DNA from: SIG603 sp044432645
Lineage (GTDB): Bacteria > Bacillota > Clostridia > Oscillospirales > Acutalibacteraceae
Reading direction: 5' to 3'
DNA: 64,000 nucleotides
Assembly (NCBI GenBank): GCA_044432645.1
Contig: JAWXUM010000005.1
Coordinates: forward strand, 1 to 64,000
Positions within the stretch are counted from its first letter, which is position 1; each line of letters opens with the position of its first letter. The notes beneath the pieces were generated by a model. That model had not been told where the DNA came from. It saw only the letters and a program-made list of their open reading frames with translations, and searched no databases. Of this stretch, positions 6,611 through 14,638 are shown in pieces. The position numbers and the translations under genes are program-made.

Positions 6611-8953
6611 TCACCCAACAAACACAAGTGAAAAATTTCCATTTTCTCTTTGAGTCCACATAAAATTTTGCACTTGCAAGTCTTTTTCTATATTTGCATC
6701 TTTAATATTTAACTTTTGGTTAGAGATATAAGCCACTTTTTCATCATTTTCTGTAAATTTAAGTTCTGTATTGTCAAGAACTGCTGCAAAACTACTGTCT
6801 GAACGCCCCAGTGTAATTTCAGCTCCACTAAAGCGAATATATTCCTCAATTTCAGCTTTATTGGCAGAAACTATGTTGCCCACATCGTCTATTTGACCAT
6901 TAATTGTAGTTCTTAAAAACTCAATATCTTCATTAGTCTGATTTATTGTAGTTTCATTTACTTGTATAAAAGGAAGAAGCTCATCAGTTGCATCTGTCAC
7001 AGCATTTTCTAAAATATCATCAGGTGCAAGGCTCCAATCTGTTCTAACATTGCCATTTTCAACTTTAACTTTTTTATAAAGTCCTTTAGAACCTGTTTCA
7101 CTGCTTTCATCGCCATTATAAACACCAAAAAATAAGCCTTTTTCTACAGTTTCATCCGTAATTTCAAAAACAACATAAGAATACCCCTCGCTGTCAGCTT
7201 CAATAATATTGCCAAAATTCTCATTATAAGCGTCATCAGAAATGCAGTTTAAAATACAAGCTTTAGCCGAAACACTGTCTGTATTAGGTTTTAAATACAC
7301 GCTGTAACACAAAACATCTCCAACACTTACGCCTAAATCGCTTAAGCTTTTTTGATAAAAGCTCTGTTGGTATTGCCCTGTTTCGTAAATTTCGTACTCA
7401 TCACTTGTACCCCTAATTAAATTAATACCACCTATTACAATTCCGTTAAGTGCGTCCCAACTGCTATCGACATAAGCTTCACTATACGTTGTAATACTTG
7501 GATTTTCATAAGTAATAACAGTTCTAACCCACAAATAAGTCCTGTAAGTCCATACAGGCAAACTATAACTCCACTCATCACCAATCATCTCTTCGTTAGA
7601 AGTAGAAAGATAATACTGATTTAAAACGCTTACAACTCCTTGCCCACTATCGCCTTTAGCCCCAGCTATACAACTAGGGTTCGAAGTAGCAATTACCTCA
7701 TCTTTACCGTTATAACTAACAGTTTGCATCCACATATATTTGCCATTTTCCCAAGTAGGCGCTTCGCTGCTCCACGTACCACCCTCTAAAACTTCACTGC
7801 TAGAGGACATGTAATACTGTATATCAATATAAGCTATACTTTCTTCCCACATACTGTTCACGCAAGCTAAAGTGTATTCGGCATCACCATTTGTATAAGT
7901 GATTTTAGACCTTGTCCATATATATGTATCGCTTTGCCACGACGGAATTTCGCTTGACCATTCACCACCAGTTACATCAGATTTCGAAGTTGATAAATAA
8001 TACTGCTCTACAACCGAACTAATTCCAACACCTTTTTCTCCATTTAATACAACAGTATACGAAAAGTTCTTCACAAAAGCTATGGCGTCTACAGTGATAG
8101 GAATATCTAAAACGCCACTTAGTGTGTCCATACCCTCGCTAACTTCTACAGTAAAGCTTGCGTAAGTTGTGTCGTTGTTTTGAATATCCACATTCATGCC
8201 AAGTGGAACATTTTCTGCTGTACCAATAAGAACTGGAACAAGTTCTGTTCCTTTATAAGCATAAACTTCACAACTTGTACTACCAGCAGTGGCTGTACTT
8301 TCACTACCAGAAAAACCATGGGTTTCATTGCTAAGAACAATGGTATAACCATCATTTGCAGTATTTCCGTCACTAACTTTTACTATAGTTACTTGGTCTG
8401 TTATTCCGTTGGAATAAATTTTCACCGTGATACTGTCATGAGTTTCAAATACTGTTGGCGAAAAACTTCTTACAAAGTCTTCGCCAGTTAAAGTGATTTC
8501 AGGTGTAGTTTCCCAAATTATTTCGTTATCAAAATTTTGCTGAATTGCACCTAATGTAATGTCACTAGTGTCTTTTAAATTTCCGTCAGTGTCAAAAGCC
8601 ACAACATAAGTAGAAGATTTAAGTTGTAGCGACAAAGGACTTACCCCGTCTTCTCCACTCAAATCAGTAGCTTCCCAGTCGTTTCCAGGGATTAAATCCA
8701 TAACCCAAAAGCTTTGTCCTCCTTGCTCTCTTATAAGCAAAACTTTGCTACCCACTACTATTTCGTCTGTGAAAATTTTCTGTTCTACCGACGAAGACAA
8801 AACTAAAAAGTCCTCACCTAAATTTAAAAACTCTTCTAGCTGTACTGCAAAAGGGTCAGTTGTTAAAACCATACCATAATAAAGCTGTGTCGGGCTTGAA
8901 GCTTCTATCGCATCAAGCGCTGTCGCCTTAATTATATCAAGCATATCTGCCAT
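6611..8953 (-). CDS. Fusion of XkdR-like (DUF2577) baseplate domain and tail fibre
   Basis: A 780-residue protein. The first roughly 110 residues (MADMLDIIKATALDAIEAS... to WVMDLIPGND) read as an XkdR/DUF2577 baseplate component, which is a separate small gene in PBSX. The rest is fibre-like. The middle third holds three repeated modules with the pattern QYY[LM]S[TS]S...W[ST]..xPxW......W, each about 60-75 residues. A C-terminal coiled-coil-like segment (NETTINQTNEDIEFLRTTI) precedes the end. The start overlaps the stop of the preceding gene (TAATG). The fusion ties the baseplate to the fibre in one chain. Confidence 0.65.
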   Translation of the reverse strand: MADMLDIIKATALDAIEASSPTQLYYGMVLTTDPFAVQLEEFLNLGEDFLVLSSSVEQKIFTDEIVVGSKVLLIREQGGQSFWVMDLIPGNDWEATDLSGEDGVSPLSLQLKSSTYVVAFDTDGNLKDTSDITLGAIQQNFDNEIIWETTPEITLTGEDFVRSFSPTVFETHDSITVKIYSNGITDQVTIVKVSDGNTANDGYTIVLSNETHGFSGSESTATAGSTSCEVYAYKGTELVPVLIGTAENVPLGMNVDIQNNDTTYASFTVEVSEGMDTLSGVLDIPITVDAIAFVKNFSYTVVLNGEKGVGISSVVEQYYLSTSKSDVTGGEWSSEIPSWQSDTYIWTRSKITYTNGDAEYTLACVNSMWEESIAYIDIQYYMSSSSEVLEGGTWSSEAPTWENGKYMWMQTVSYNGKDEVIATSNPSCIAGAKGDSGQGVVSVLNQYYLSTSNEEMIGDEWSYSLPVWTYRTYLWVRTVITYENPSITTYSEAYVDSSWDALNGIVIGGINLIRGTSDEYEIYETGQYQQSFYQKSLSDLGVSVGDVLCYSVYLKPNTDSVSAKACILNCISDDAYNENFGNIIEADSEGYSYVVFEITDETVEKGLFFGVYNGDESSETGSKGLYKKVKVENGNVRTDWSLAPDDILENAVTDATDELLPFIQVNETTINQTNEDIEFLRTTINGQIDDVGNIVSANKAEIEEYIRFSGAEITLGRSDSSFAAVLDNTELKFTENDEKVAYISNQKLNIKDANIEKDLQVQNFMWTQRENGNFSLVFVG

Positions 8954-9441
8954 TACTCATCACCTACTTGATACTGCATGCTTTCAACAGTACTATAATC
9001 GGTCACTATTTCAAGCACCAAATTAGCTGGAATAGCGTTTTCAATAAACTTTGTCACAGCTCTTTCTATATTAGTATTAGGTAAAGTCATATCTATACTT
9101 AAAGTATAATTTTCTAAAGAAATTTCAAACTCACCTTCTCCACAAATACCAGTTAGAAACTTTTTCAAGTAATTAAGCGTCATAGGTCTTTTATCCGTCA
9201 TAGCCGTTTTAATTATGTATCTTCTTTCTTCAAGGCTTTGGTCTACACCTTTTACAATTTCGTAAATAGCCTCATACCTATCAAGTCCGTCGCTATCAGC
9301 TGTGCTTAAAAACAAATTATCAAAAAATTTATAACGCTCAGTAAACAGCATATCAATTTCTTCTTGCTGACTTTTTAGTATCTCGTCAAACTCATAAACT
9401 TCTGTAAAAAAGCTAGGTAATAAATCATGTAAGTTGCGCAT
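8953..9441 (-). CDS. XkdU-like baseplate wedge protein (DUF2313/YmfQ)
   Basis: A 162-residue protein starting MRNLHDLLPSFFTEV, with SLEERRYIIKTAM and NTNIERAVTKFIENAIPANLVLE. This is the pattern of the XkdU/YmfQ family that follows baseplate protein J in contractile phages. It probably caps or connects the wedge to the fibres. The ATG at 9441 has GGGGTG 5 bp upstream; a GTG at 9450 lies too close to that site. It overlaps the 3' end of the J gene by 17 bp. Confidence 0.8.
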   Translation of the reverse strand: MRNLHDLLPSFFTEVYEFDEILKSQQEEIDMLFTERYKFFDNLFLSTADSDGLDRYEAIYEIVKGVDQSLEERRYIIKTAMTDKRPMTLNYLKKFLTGICGEGEFEISLENYTLSIDMTLPNTNIERAVTKFIENAIPANLVLEIVTDYSTVESMQYQVGDE

Positions 9442-10468
9442 TAACTTCACCCCTTATAGGTATTGTTTCATAATCAAGAGTTAAATTAGACTGCAAAGTA
9501 TTTATTTTAGTAGTAGTAATGTCATAAATTCCAACAATGTCCAAAATTGCTGACTCAATTTGACTTATTCTTACAATAATGTTATCGCCACCACTCCAAG
9601 ATGAAATAAGTTTATCAAAATACTCATCTATTACAGTTTTAATGCTTTCAAGTACATCTTCCACCTCGTCGCATTCAATAGTAACAGAAATATCCACGGT
9701 TTTTGTCTTAACACCCTCAACAGTACATATATGACCAATAGGTGCAAGACCATAACCTTGTCCATAAACTGGGTCAAAAGTGTCTTGAACTTCTTCAACA
9801 AAATCGTCACTTGGAACACTACTGTCAGAGCCAACAATAATAACTTTAACCGTCCCTGCACCGTCCCAAGCTGGTACAACTTTAACACCACCTACCCCTT
9901 GAATTGATAGTGCTTTTTCTTTGTAATCTGAAACATTTCCGCCAAAAGCTAAAGAATCTAAACTGTCAAAATATCTAGTTCTAAAAACTTCGGTGTCTTC
10001 TTCTTCAGCACCCATAGTTTTAATTTCTAAAAGCTCTGCCGAAGTATACGTTTTGCTAGTAGGAACTAAAGTGCCACTAACCTCATTGCCAACAGTTCCA
10101 GTTTCATCACACTGCAAACTGTACTCATTTATATCGGTTTGTTCTATAAGAGTAAAAGAAACCCCGTCAATAGTAAATTTATCACCAACTTCTGCACTGC
10201 CTACAATTTCAGCCGTCCAAACAGAAGGTGTAGCCTCTATCGGAACAATTCCTCTTTCAGCCGCTCTTCTTATTAAATATTCACGACTTTGAGTGTCAGC
10301 AAAACTTTCATCAATAATTCTATCAAGTTCAAAATAAGCCATATAAATTTCCATAGCAGCAGGCGCTAATGCGTTCATAATAATAGAACCTTCACGCTTA
10401 TCTATAGTGTCAGGCACTCTTGCAAGCATTCTTTCTAATATCATGTCATAAGTATAATCTTCGTACAT
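9425..10468 (-). CDS. Baseplate J-like protein (XkdT)
   Basis: A 347-residue wedge protein of the gpJ/XkdT family. N-terminal YTYDMILERMLARVPDTIDKR...IIMNALAPAAMEIYMAYFELD is a family signature, and SREYLIRRAAERGI and the central LSIQGVGGVKVVPAWDGAGTV region agree. With gp25-like and XkdU-like proteins it builds the baseplate wedges around the hub. The length is close to that of PBSX XkdT. It overlaps the upstream gene by 1 bp (ATG within TTAATG), so translation is coupled. Confidence 0.9.
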   Translation of the reverse strand: MYEDYTYDMILERMLARVPDTIDKREGSIIMNALAPAAMEIYMAYFELDRIIDESFADTQSREYLIRRAAERGIVPIEATPSVWTAEIVGSAEVGDKFTIDGVSFTLIEQTDINEYSLQCDETGTVGNEVSGTLVPTSKTYTSAELLEIKTMGAEEEDTEVFRTRYFDSLDSLAFGGNVSDYKEKALSIQGVGGVKVVPAWDGAGTVKVIIVGSDSSVPSDDFVEEVQDTFDPVYGQGYGLAPIGHICTVEGVKTKTVDISVTIECDEVEDVLESIKTVIDEYFDKLISSWSGGDNIIVRISQIESAILDIVGIYDITTTKINTLQSNLTLDYETIPIRGEVNAQLT

Positions 10469-10857
10469 TAAATCACTCCTTCATAATAATCATCACCATA
10501 AATTGTTTTAATTTCAAAACTTAAATATAAATTTCTATCCATTACGCTTGCTGTAACATCTGTTACAGCTGTAATTCTTTCGTCCATCAAAAGTGCCTCT
10601 TTAAGCCTGTCCTCTATCCTAGCTTTTAGAAGTTCTTCACCTAAACTCATCAAGCTTTCAATTTCATTTCCATAGTCATACGAGTAAATCGCATAACCGT
10701 GTCTAGGAGTTCTAAGACAAGTTTCAACCGACTGCATAAGAGCCTCTTTGCCATCTATATAACCTGTTATTTTACCGTCATTGATTTTATAAGTTTTGGT
10801 AGCCGAAATTTCACTGCTTGTATCTGTTAGTAAAATTTTACTGTTTTCTGGTAACAT
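10468..10857 (-). CDS. XkdS / gp25-like baseplate protein (DUF2634)
   Basis: A 129-residue protein. The segment TYKINDGKITGYIDGKEALMQSVE followed by LRTPRHGYAIYSYDYGNEIE is the DUF2634/XkdS signature and also the gp25-like core that joins sheath to baseplate. AGGGAAAAAT precedes the ATG. It sits between the hub gene and baseplate J, as xkdS does in PBSX, except that xkdR is missing here and appears fused to the fibre gene at 6611-8953. Confidence 0.88.
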   Translation of the reverse strand: MLPENSKILLTDTSSEISATKTYKINDGKITGYIDGKEALMQSVETCLRTPRHGYAIYSYDYGNEIESLMSLGEELLKARIEDRLKEALLMDERITAVTDVTASVMDRNLYLSFEIKTIYGDDYYEGVI

Positions 10858-10890
10858 ATTTTTCCCTTTCTTTATTTTATTTTGCTTTTT

Positions 10891-12372
10891 TTAATCAAAA
10901 CTAAAGCCTGCACCACTTAAATACAAATCCATTGTATGCAAATTTTCGCTATAATTATGCACAGCCTTTTCCACCATCATAAGGCTGTACACATCGCTTG
11001 ATTTAAGTTTTAATTGCACCACAACCGAAGTCCCAGCTCTTACTCTAATATCTCCCAAACATTTTTTAAGGCTAAGACTCATTTTTTCACCACTATAACT
11101 ATCTAACAAATCCTGCGCCATCGCTTCAAGTTCAGTGTCACTCAAACTATTATCCTTTGAGTAATACTCCAAAATACCAAAATTTTCCTGTGCATCGCTA
11201 TCATTTGCAATAAAAAGTTCTGTAACACCAGTTTCACTGTTGTCTTTTGCCAAAGTTATTTTTGTATACACATCACTATCTATACTGCTGTTATATTCAT
11301 AAGACTGCATAGTGCTTTCGTCAATTAAAAGTGGCACAATAAGCGAGGTCGTGCTAAGCAAACTAAGTTTCCCGTAATCGTCATACAAAATATATAATTT
11401 TCCTGTATTATTATACGTTTCATCGCTTGCATTACCTAAAATATCAAAAAGACTATTTTCCTCAATCCTTGCACCAATTGTAAAACTTGTGTCTTCAATT
11501 TCTCCAACATTAAGTCCATAAGTGCTACAAATTTCTTCAAGCAGTTCTGAATATTTTTTGTCACTATAACTCATTGCCGTTTTGTTTGTAAAGTATCTAA
11601 GTTGGTCATAACACTGAATTTCCACTATATTTTCGTCGCTTTGCTTAATGCTAAAAATATACCCATAAAAAACTTTATCTCCCATATAAGTAAATCCAAC
11701 ACAATTACCATTTGCAAATTCCAAAACATCATCTACATAACAACTAAAGTTAAGCGAGCTTGGACTGCCTTTTCTACTTGTTTGAACAGTAACGCTATCA
11801 ACCAATACTGGAACATAAATTTTACCAGAATTTTCTATAAAAATTTCGCAGTCATAACCAACTGAACTAGAGGCAAAATAGCTACTCTTATAGCTAACCG
11901 AACCTGTACTCCAGGCTGTTTCTACTGTTTCAATTGTAACAGCAGTGTCATCACTTTCCATATTAGGAAGCGAGCTTGTCAAATACGAAGTTGGGTTAAT
12001 TCTGCTGTCACTCGTATTTCTAACTTCAAAATGCAAATGAGTTCCATAACTGTTGCCAGTGTTTCCCATGTAACCTATAACATCGCCTTTTTTTACAGTG
12101 TCACCAGTGGCAAAATAAACCGAACTTAAATGTGCGTACAAAGTTCTATAACCGTTTGCATGCAAAATTTTAACACAGTTGCCATAACTTGCGTTGCCAG
12201 TAGCACCTTGTGCGTTACTTTGACCAGTTTGACACCACATAACCGTGCCGTCACTATGAGCTATAATCGAATCAGCACTGTAGCTTCCACTTACAATATC
12301 AATTCCTAAATGCGAAGAAGAATAGCCCTGTGTAACGGTGTAAGTTCCATTTTTTAACACTCTACATGCCAT
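10891..12372 (-). CDS. M23 peptidase fused to an XkdQ-like tail hub
   Basis: A 493-residue fusion. Residues about 10-135 are an M23/LytM metallopeptidase domain with complete zinc and catalytic residues: H21 and D25 (HLGID), H81 (YAHL), H112 and H114 (HLHFE). Residues about 165-493 match the XkdQ/YqbQ hub (gpD-like; IYVPVLVDSVTVQTSRKG, FYGYIFSIKQSDENIVEIQCYDQ as seen in order). The hub lies at the centre of the baseplate, so a peptidoglycan-cutting domain there would be driven into the cell wall on contraction. PBSX XkdQ has no such domain. Strong GGGAGGG before the ATG. The domain order is clear; the cutting specificity is not. Confidence 0.88.
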   Translation of the reverse strand: MACRVLKNGTYTVTQGYSSSHLGIDIVSGSYSADSIIAHSDGTVMWCQTGQSNAQGATGNASYGNCVKILHANGYRTLYAHLSSVYFATGDTVKKGDVIGYMGNTGNSYGTHLHFEVRNTSDSRINPTSYLTSSLPNMESDDTAVTIETVETAWSTGSVSYKSSYFASSSVGYDCEIFIENSGKIYVPVLVDSVTVQTSRKGSPSSLNFSCYVDDVLEFANGNCVGFTYMGDKVFYGYIFSIKQSDENIVEIQCYDQLRYFTNKTAMSYSDKKYSELLEEICSTYGLNVGEIEDTSFTIGARIEENSLFDILGNASDETYNNTGKLYILYDDYGKLSLLSTTSLIVPLLIDESTMQSYEYNSSIDSDVYTKITLAKDNSETGVTELFIANDSDAQENFGILEYYSKDNSLSDTELEAMAQDLLDSYSGEKMSLSLKKCLGDIRVRAGTSVVVQLKLKSSDVYSLMMVEKAVHNYSENLHTMDLYLSGAGFSFD

Positions 12373-12384
12373 ATATTTCCCTCC

Positions 12385-13047
12385 CTATGGTAATGTAATA
12401 ACAGTGCCGGGGAAAATCCACCAACCACCAGTAGAATAACCATATTTAGTTGCAATACTGTCAATTATAGTAGCGTTATACTCATATATTTCTTTCCACA
12501 TACTGCTATCACCATATTTTTTAATCGCTATTCCTATCAAAGTATCACCACTAACAATTGTATACAAAGTACCAGTTACAGCAACACTTGTGTCCACCCT
12601 AACTGTTTCAACTTCAACTTTTAAAATGTCGTCCGAAATACTAAGCACTTTTGTGCTATAACTTACATATTCCTTTAAAACTATATCAACATAAACATCC
12701 CCTTTGTCACTGATAGAATACGACTCAAGGTTTACCAGTTTGTTTAAATATTCACTGTTATAAGTGTCAATAATCGTAAAGTCAAACACACTTTGGTTGG
12801 ACTTTAATTCTTCAATAAAATCAGTATAATAACTAGGTGTGTAAAAACTTCCACTATACTGTGCAAAATGATACGGCAGTAGTGGAAGCATCACTGTAAA
12901 ACTATATTCTTTAAGCCCCGGCTTTTTCAAAACATTAAATTGCCCATGATTGAGCAAACTTAGTATTTCGTTTTGATTTTCTGCTTTAATGTTAATTTCG
13001 CTTGGTGCAACAGGAAGTAAAATTTCCCCTAAATAAACTTTATACAT
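12385..13047 (-). CDS. LysM tail protein (XkdP-like)
   Basis: A 220-residue protein. The N-terminal part (MYKVYLGEILLPVAPSEINI) is typical of XkdP/YqbP. A LysM domain lies at the C-terminus (about residues 163-220, YTIVSGDTLIGIAIKKYGD). In contractile tails this protein binds the inner tube or hub near the tape measure, and its LysM probably contacts peptidoglycan or the hub. Its start overlaps the stop of the mini tape-measure gene (TAATG). 12 bp separate it from the hub gene. Confidence 0.88.
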   Translation of the reverse strand: MYKVYLGEILLPVAPSEINIKAENQNEILSLLNHGQFNVLKKPGLKEYSFTVMLPLLPYHFAQYSGSFYTPSYYTDFIEELKSNQSVFDFTIIDTYNSEYLNKLVNLESYSISDKGDVYVDIVLKEYVSYSTKVLSISDDILKVEVETVRVDTSVAVTGTLYTIVSGDTLIGIAIKKYGDSSMWKEIYEYNATIIDSIATKYGYSTGGWWIFPGTVITLP

Positions 13048-13577
13048 TAAATATGCACCCCACTAGCACTAGAATTCATAGCCGTTTCAAGCCTTGTTGT
13101 TATTTGAGAAATAAACTCATCTATATCATTTGTCGAAGTTATATTGTTTTGCATTCCAGTCATGTCAATGTTGACAGTAGTATCTCCACTTTTCTCCAAA
13201 ACTTTTTGGCTATCTCTATATTCATTTAAATAAGTCTGACTTTTGCTTTCACTTTTTTCGAAAACTTTCTCTTTTTCGCTGACTTTATCATAAGAATTAT
13301 TGTAAATTTCAGTCTTTTCAGATGCTGAATTTTCAGACAAAGCCTTATTATTTAGCTCATTTGAAACATTATTAATCCTATTTTCAAAATTTTCGTATTT
13401 TTGAAGTATGTTTTCATGATAATTTTCACTTGCATTACTGTTTTGATAATTATTTATAACACTCGAAGATGCAGCTAAATTTTTATTACCATTTTCAAAA
13501 AAGCTATTCACAGCCGTCAAACTTGGCATATATTTCTTCAAAACATCTTCATTTTCATAATCTTTAATTCTAATCAC
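13047..13577 (-). CDS. Very short tape-measure-like protein
   Basis: A 176-residue, highly polar, helical protein rich in Asn, Ser, Glu and Lys, placed exactly where the tape measure (XkdO, over 1300 aa in PBSX) should be, between the tail-assembly chaperone and the LysM protein. Its last 45 residues (TVNIDMTGMQNNI, ISQITTRLETAM) resemble the C-terminal end of such tape measures, while the long central coiled coil is absent. The start is uncertain: GTG at 13577 overlaps the frameshift product's stop and has AGAGG almost touching it. The calling rests on position and C-terminal style, not on a strong domain match. Confidence 0.6.
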   Translation of the reverse strand: MIRIKDYENEDVLKKYMPSLTAVNSFFENGNKNLAASSSVINNYQNSNASENYHENILQKYENFENRINNVSNELNNKALSENSASEKTEIYNNSYDKVSEKEKVFEKSESKSQTYLNEYRDSQKVLEKSGDTTVNIDMTGMQNNITSTNDIDEFISQITTRLETAMNSSASGVHI

Positions 13578-13726
13578 CTCTTTAAACTTGCCAATTTAAT
13601 GTCAACCGAGGCTTTTATAAAAGCTCTTTCATAAACTGGCATATTCATAAAATCGCTAGGAAGAATTTTAAGTTCATGGAGGCAATAGTGAGCATAATTT
13701 GCATCACTATCACCTCCATTTATTAG
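13574..13726 (-). CDS. Frameshift extension of the tail-assembly chaperone (XkdN-T type)
   Basis: An open frame in the -1 phase of the upstream gene, with no good start of its own. It adds 50 codons (LINGGDSDANYAHYCLHELK...) after a slip at 13726-13732 and ends at TGA 13574-13576. The extended product would be 180 residues against 130 for the short form. Many tailed phages make such a short/long chaperone pair that coats the tape measure during tail assembly. The stop overlaps the GTG of the tape-measure gene. Confidence 0.75.
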   Translation of the reverse strand, partial: LINGGDSDANYAHYCLHELKILPSDFMNMPVYERAFIKASVDIKLASLKR

Positions 13727-14115
13727 TTTTTTACTGTATTTACCAGTTCTTCCTCACTTTTAAATCCATTAATTTTAAGCACTTTATCGCATAAAAATTC
13801 AAATTCCCCAGGGCTTAGCATAACTGCTATAAGCTCTTCACTGCTTTTAACATTATACGAGTTTTGAAGTGCCATATTGTTAAGGTCTGGGAAAATTATA
13901 CATCTTGAAAGCAACAAAGATTGATATTTACTGCCGTCAAACCTGCCACTATAGTCTAAGCACTGTTTTCTAATACTATTATTTTCCATTGCTGTAATAC
14001 AGCCTATTTCCCAGTTTAAAATATCATTTCCTACTTTAAATCTGCTCGAAAGTTGAAATTTTTCTGTTTCAATTTTCCCCACGCTTTGTGCGAAAAAGCC
14101 TAGTAAATTATCCAT
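13723..14115 (-). CDS. Tail-assembly chaperone, short form (XkdN-like)
   Basis: A 130-residue XkdN-family protein: FFAQSVGKIETEKFQLSSRF, then DYSGRFDGSKYQSLLLSRCI, then VMLSPGEFEFLCDKVLKING. It lies between the tail tube and the tape measure, as in PBSX-like elements. The last codons overlap a programmed frameshift site that yields a longer form. AAGGATTTTTAC precedes the ATG. The protein is thought to be an assembly factor absent from the finished particle. Confidence 0.85.
   Translation of the reverse strand: MDNLLGFFAQSVGKIETEKFQLSSRFKVGNDILNWEIGCITAMENNSIRKQCLDYSGRFDGSKYQSLLLSRCIIFPDLNNMALQNSYNVKSSEELIAVMLSPGEFEFLCDKVLKINGFKSEEELVNTVKN
13726..13732 (-). other. Slippery heptamer A AAA AAC for -1 ribosomal frameshifting
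   Basis: Read on the minus strand the codons are GTA AAA AAC TAA. The heptamer is in the correct zero-frame register and lies directly before the zero-frame stop. After a -1 slip the reading continues for 50 codons. Confidence 0.75.
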
Positions 14116-14153
14116 GTAAAAATCCTTTCATTATTGTTTTTATGTTGTTTATT

Positions 14154-14627
14154 TTACATACCACTAATTAACGAAAATTTCTCAGGCATTTCCCAGTCGT
14201 CAAAAGTTCCCTCAATCTCTTCGCTTAATGTTTCGCTTTCTGCGTCAAACTTTGTTAAAATACCACCTTTTGAAAGACAATCTTTTAAAATAACTGTTTG
14301 ACTTCCAACGCTTGTGCTATTATCTTCATTGGTAATTTGAATATCCATTGTCGGTAAAACACCATTATTTTTATAGTCAAGCCACATTTGTCTTAAAACA
14401 GACTGATTATAATGCGCAGTGCCTTTCCAAGTACCTTTCCAACCATCTGGCTTATTACTTTTCCCAGTTTTTCCCAAAATAGAAACCTCTGTCATTGTAA
14501 TTTCCATACTAGCCTCAAAAGAGTAAAGTTGCATAAGGTTGTACCTTTGGTTGTCGATTGTAATATATGCTGTCGCCAAAGCACCAGATATAGTGTCCAT
14601 GGCTTTCATAATATTTGCTGTTCCCAT
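14154..14627 (-). CDS. Tail tube protein (XkdM-like)
   Basis: A 157-residue protein. ANIMKAMDTISGALATAYITI with LMQLYSFEASMEI, followed by EVSILGKTGKSNKPDGWKGT and GTAHYNQSVLR, are characteristic of XkdM/phage core tail proteins that polymerise into the inner tube. It directly follows the sheath gene (11 bp gap) with GGAGG before the ATG. Length fits the family. Confidence 0.92.
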   Translation of the reverse strand: MGTANIMKAMDTISGALATAYITIDNQRYNLMQLYSFEASMEITMTEVSILGKTGKSNKPDGWKGTWKGTAHYNQSVLRQMWLDYKNNGVLPTMDIQITNEDNSTSVGSQTVILKDCLSKGGILTKFDAESETLSEEIEGTFDDWEMPEKFSLISGM

Positions 14628-14638
14628 TTATACCTCCA

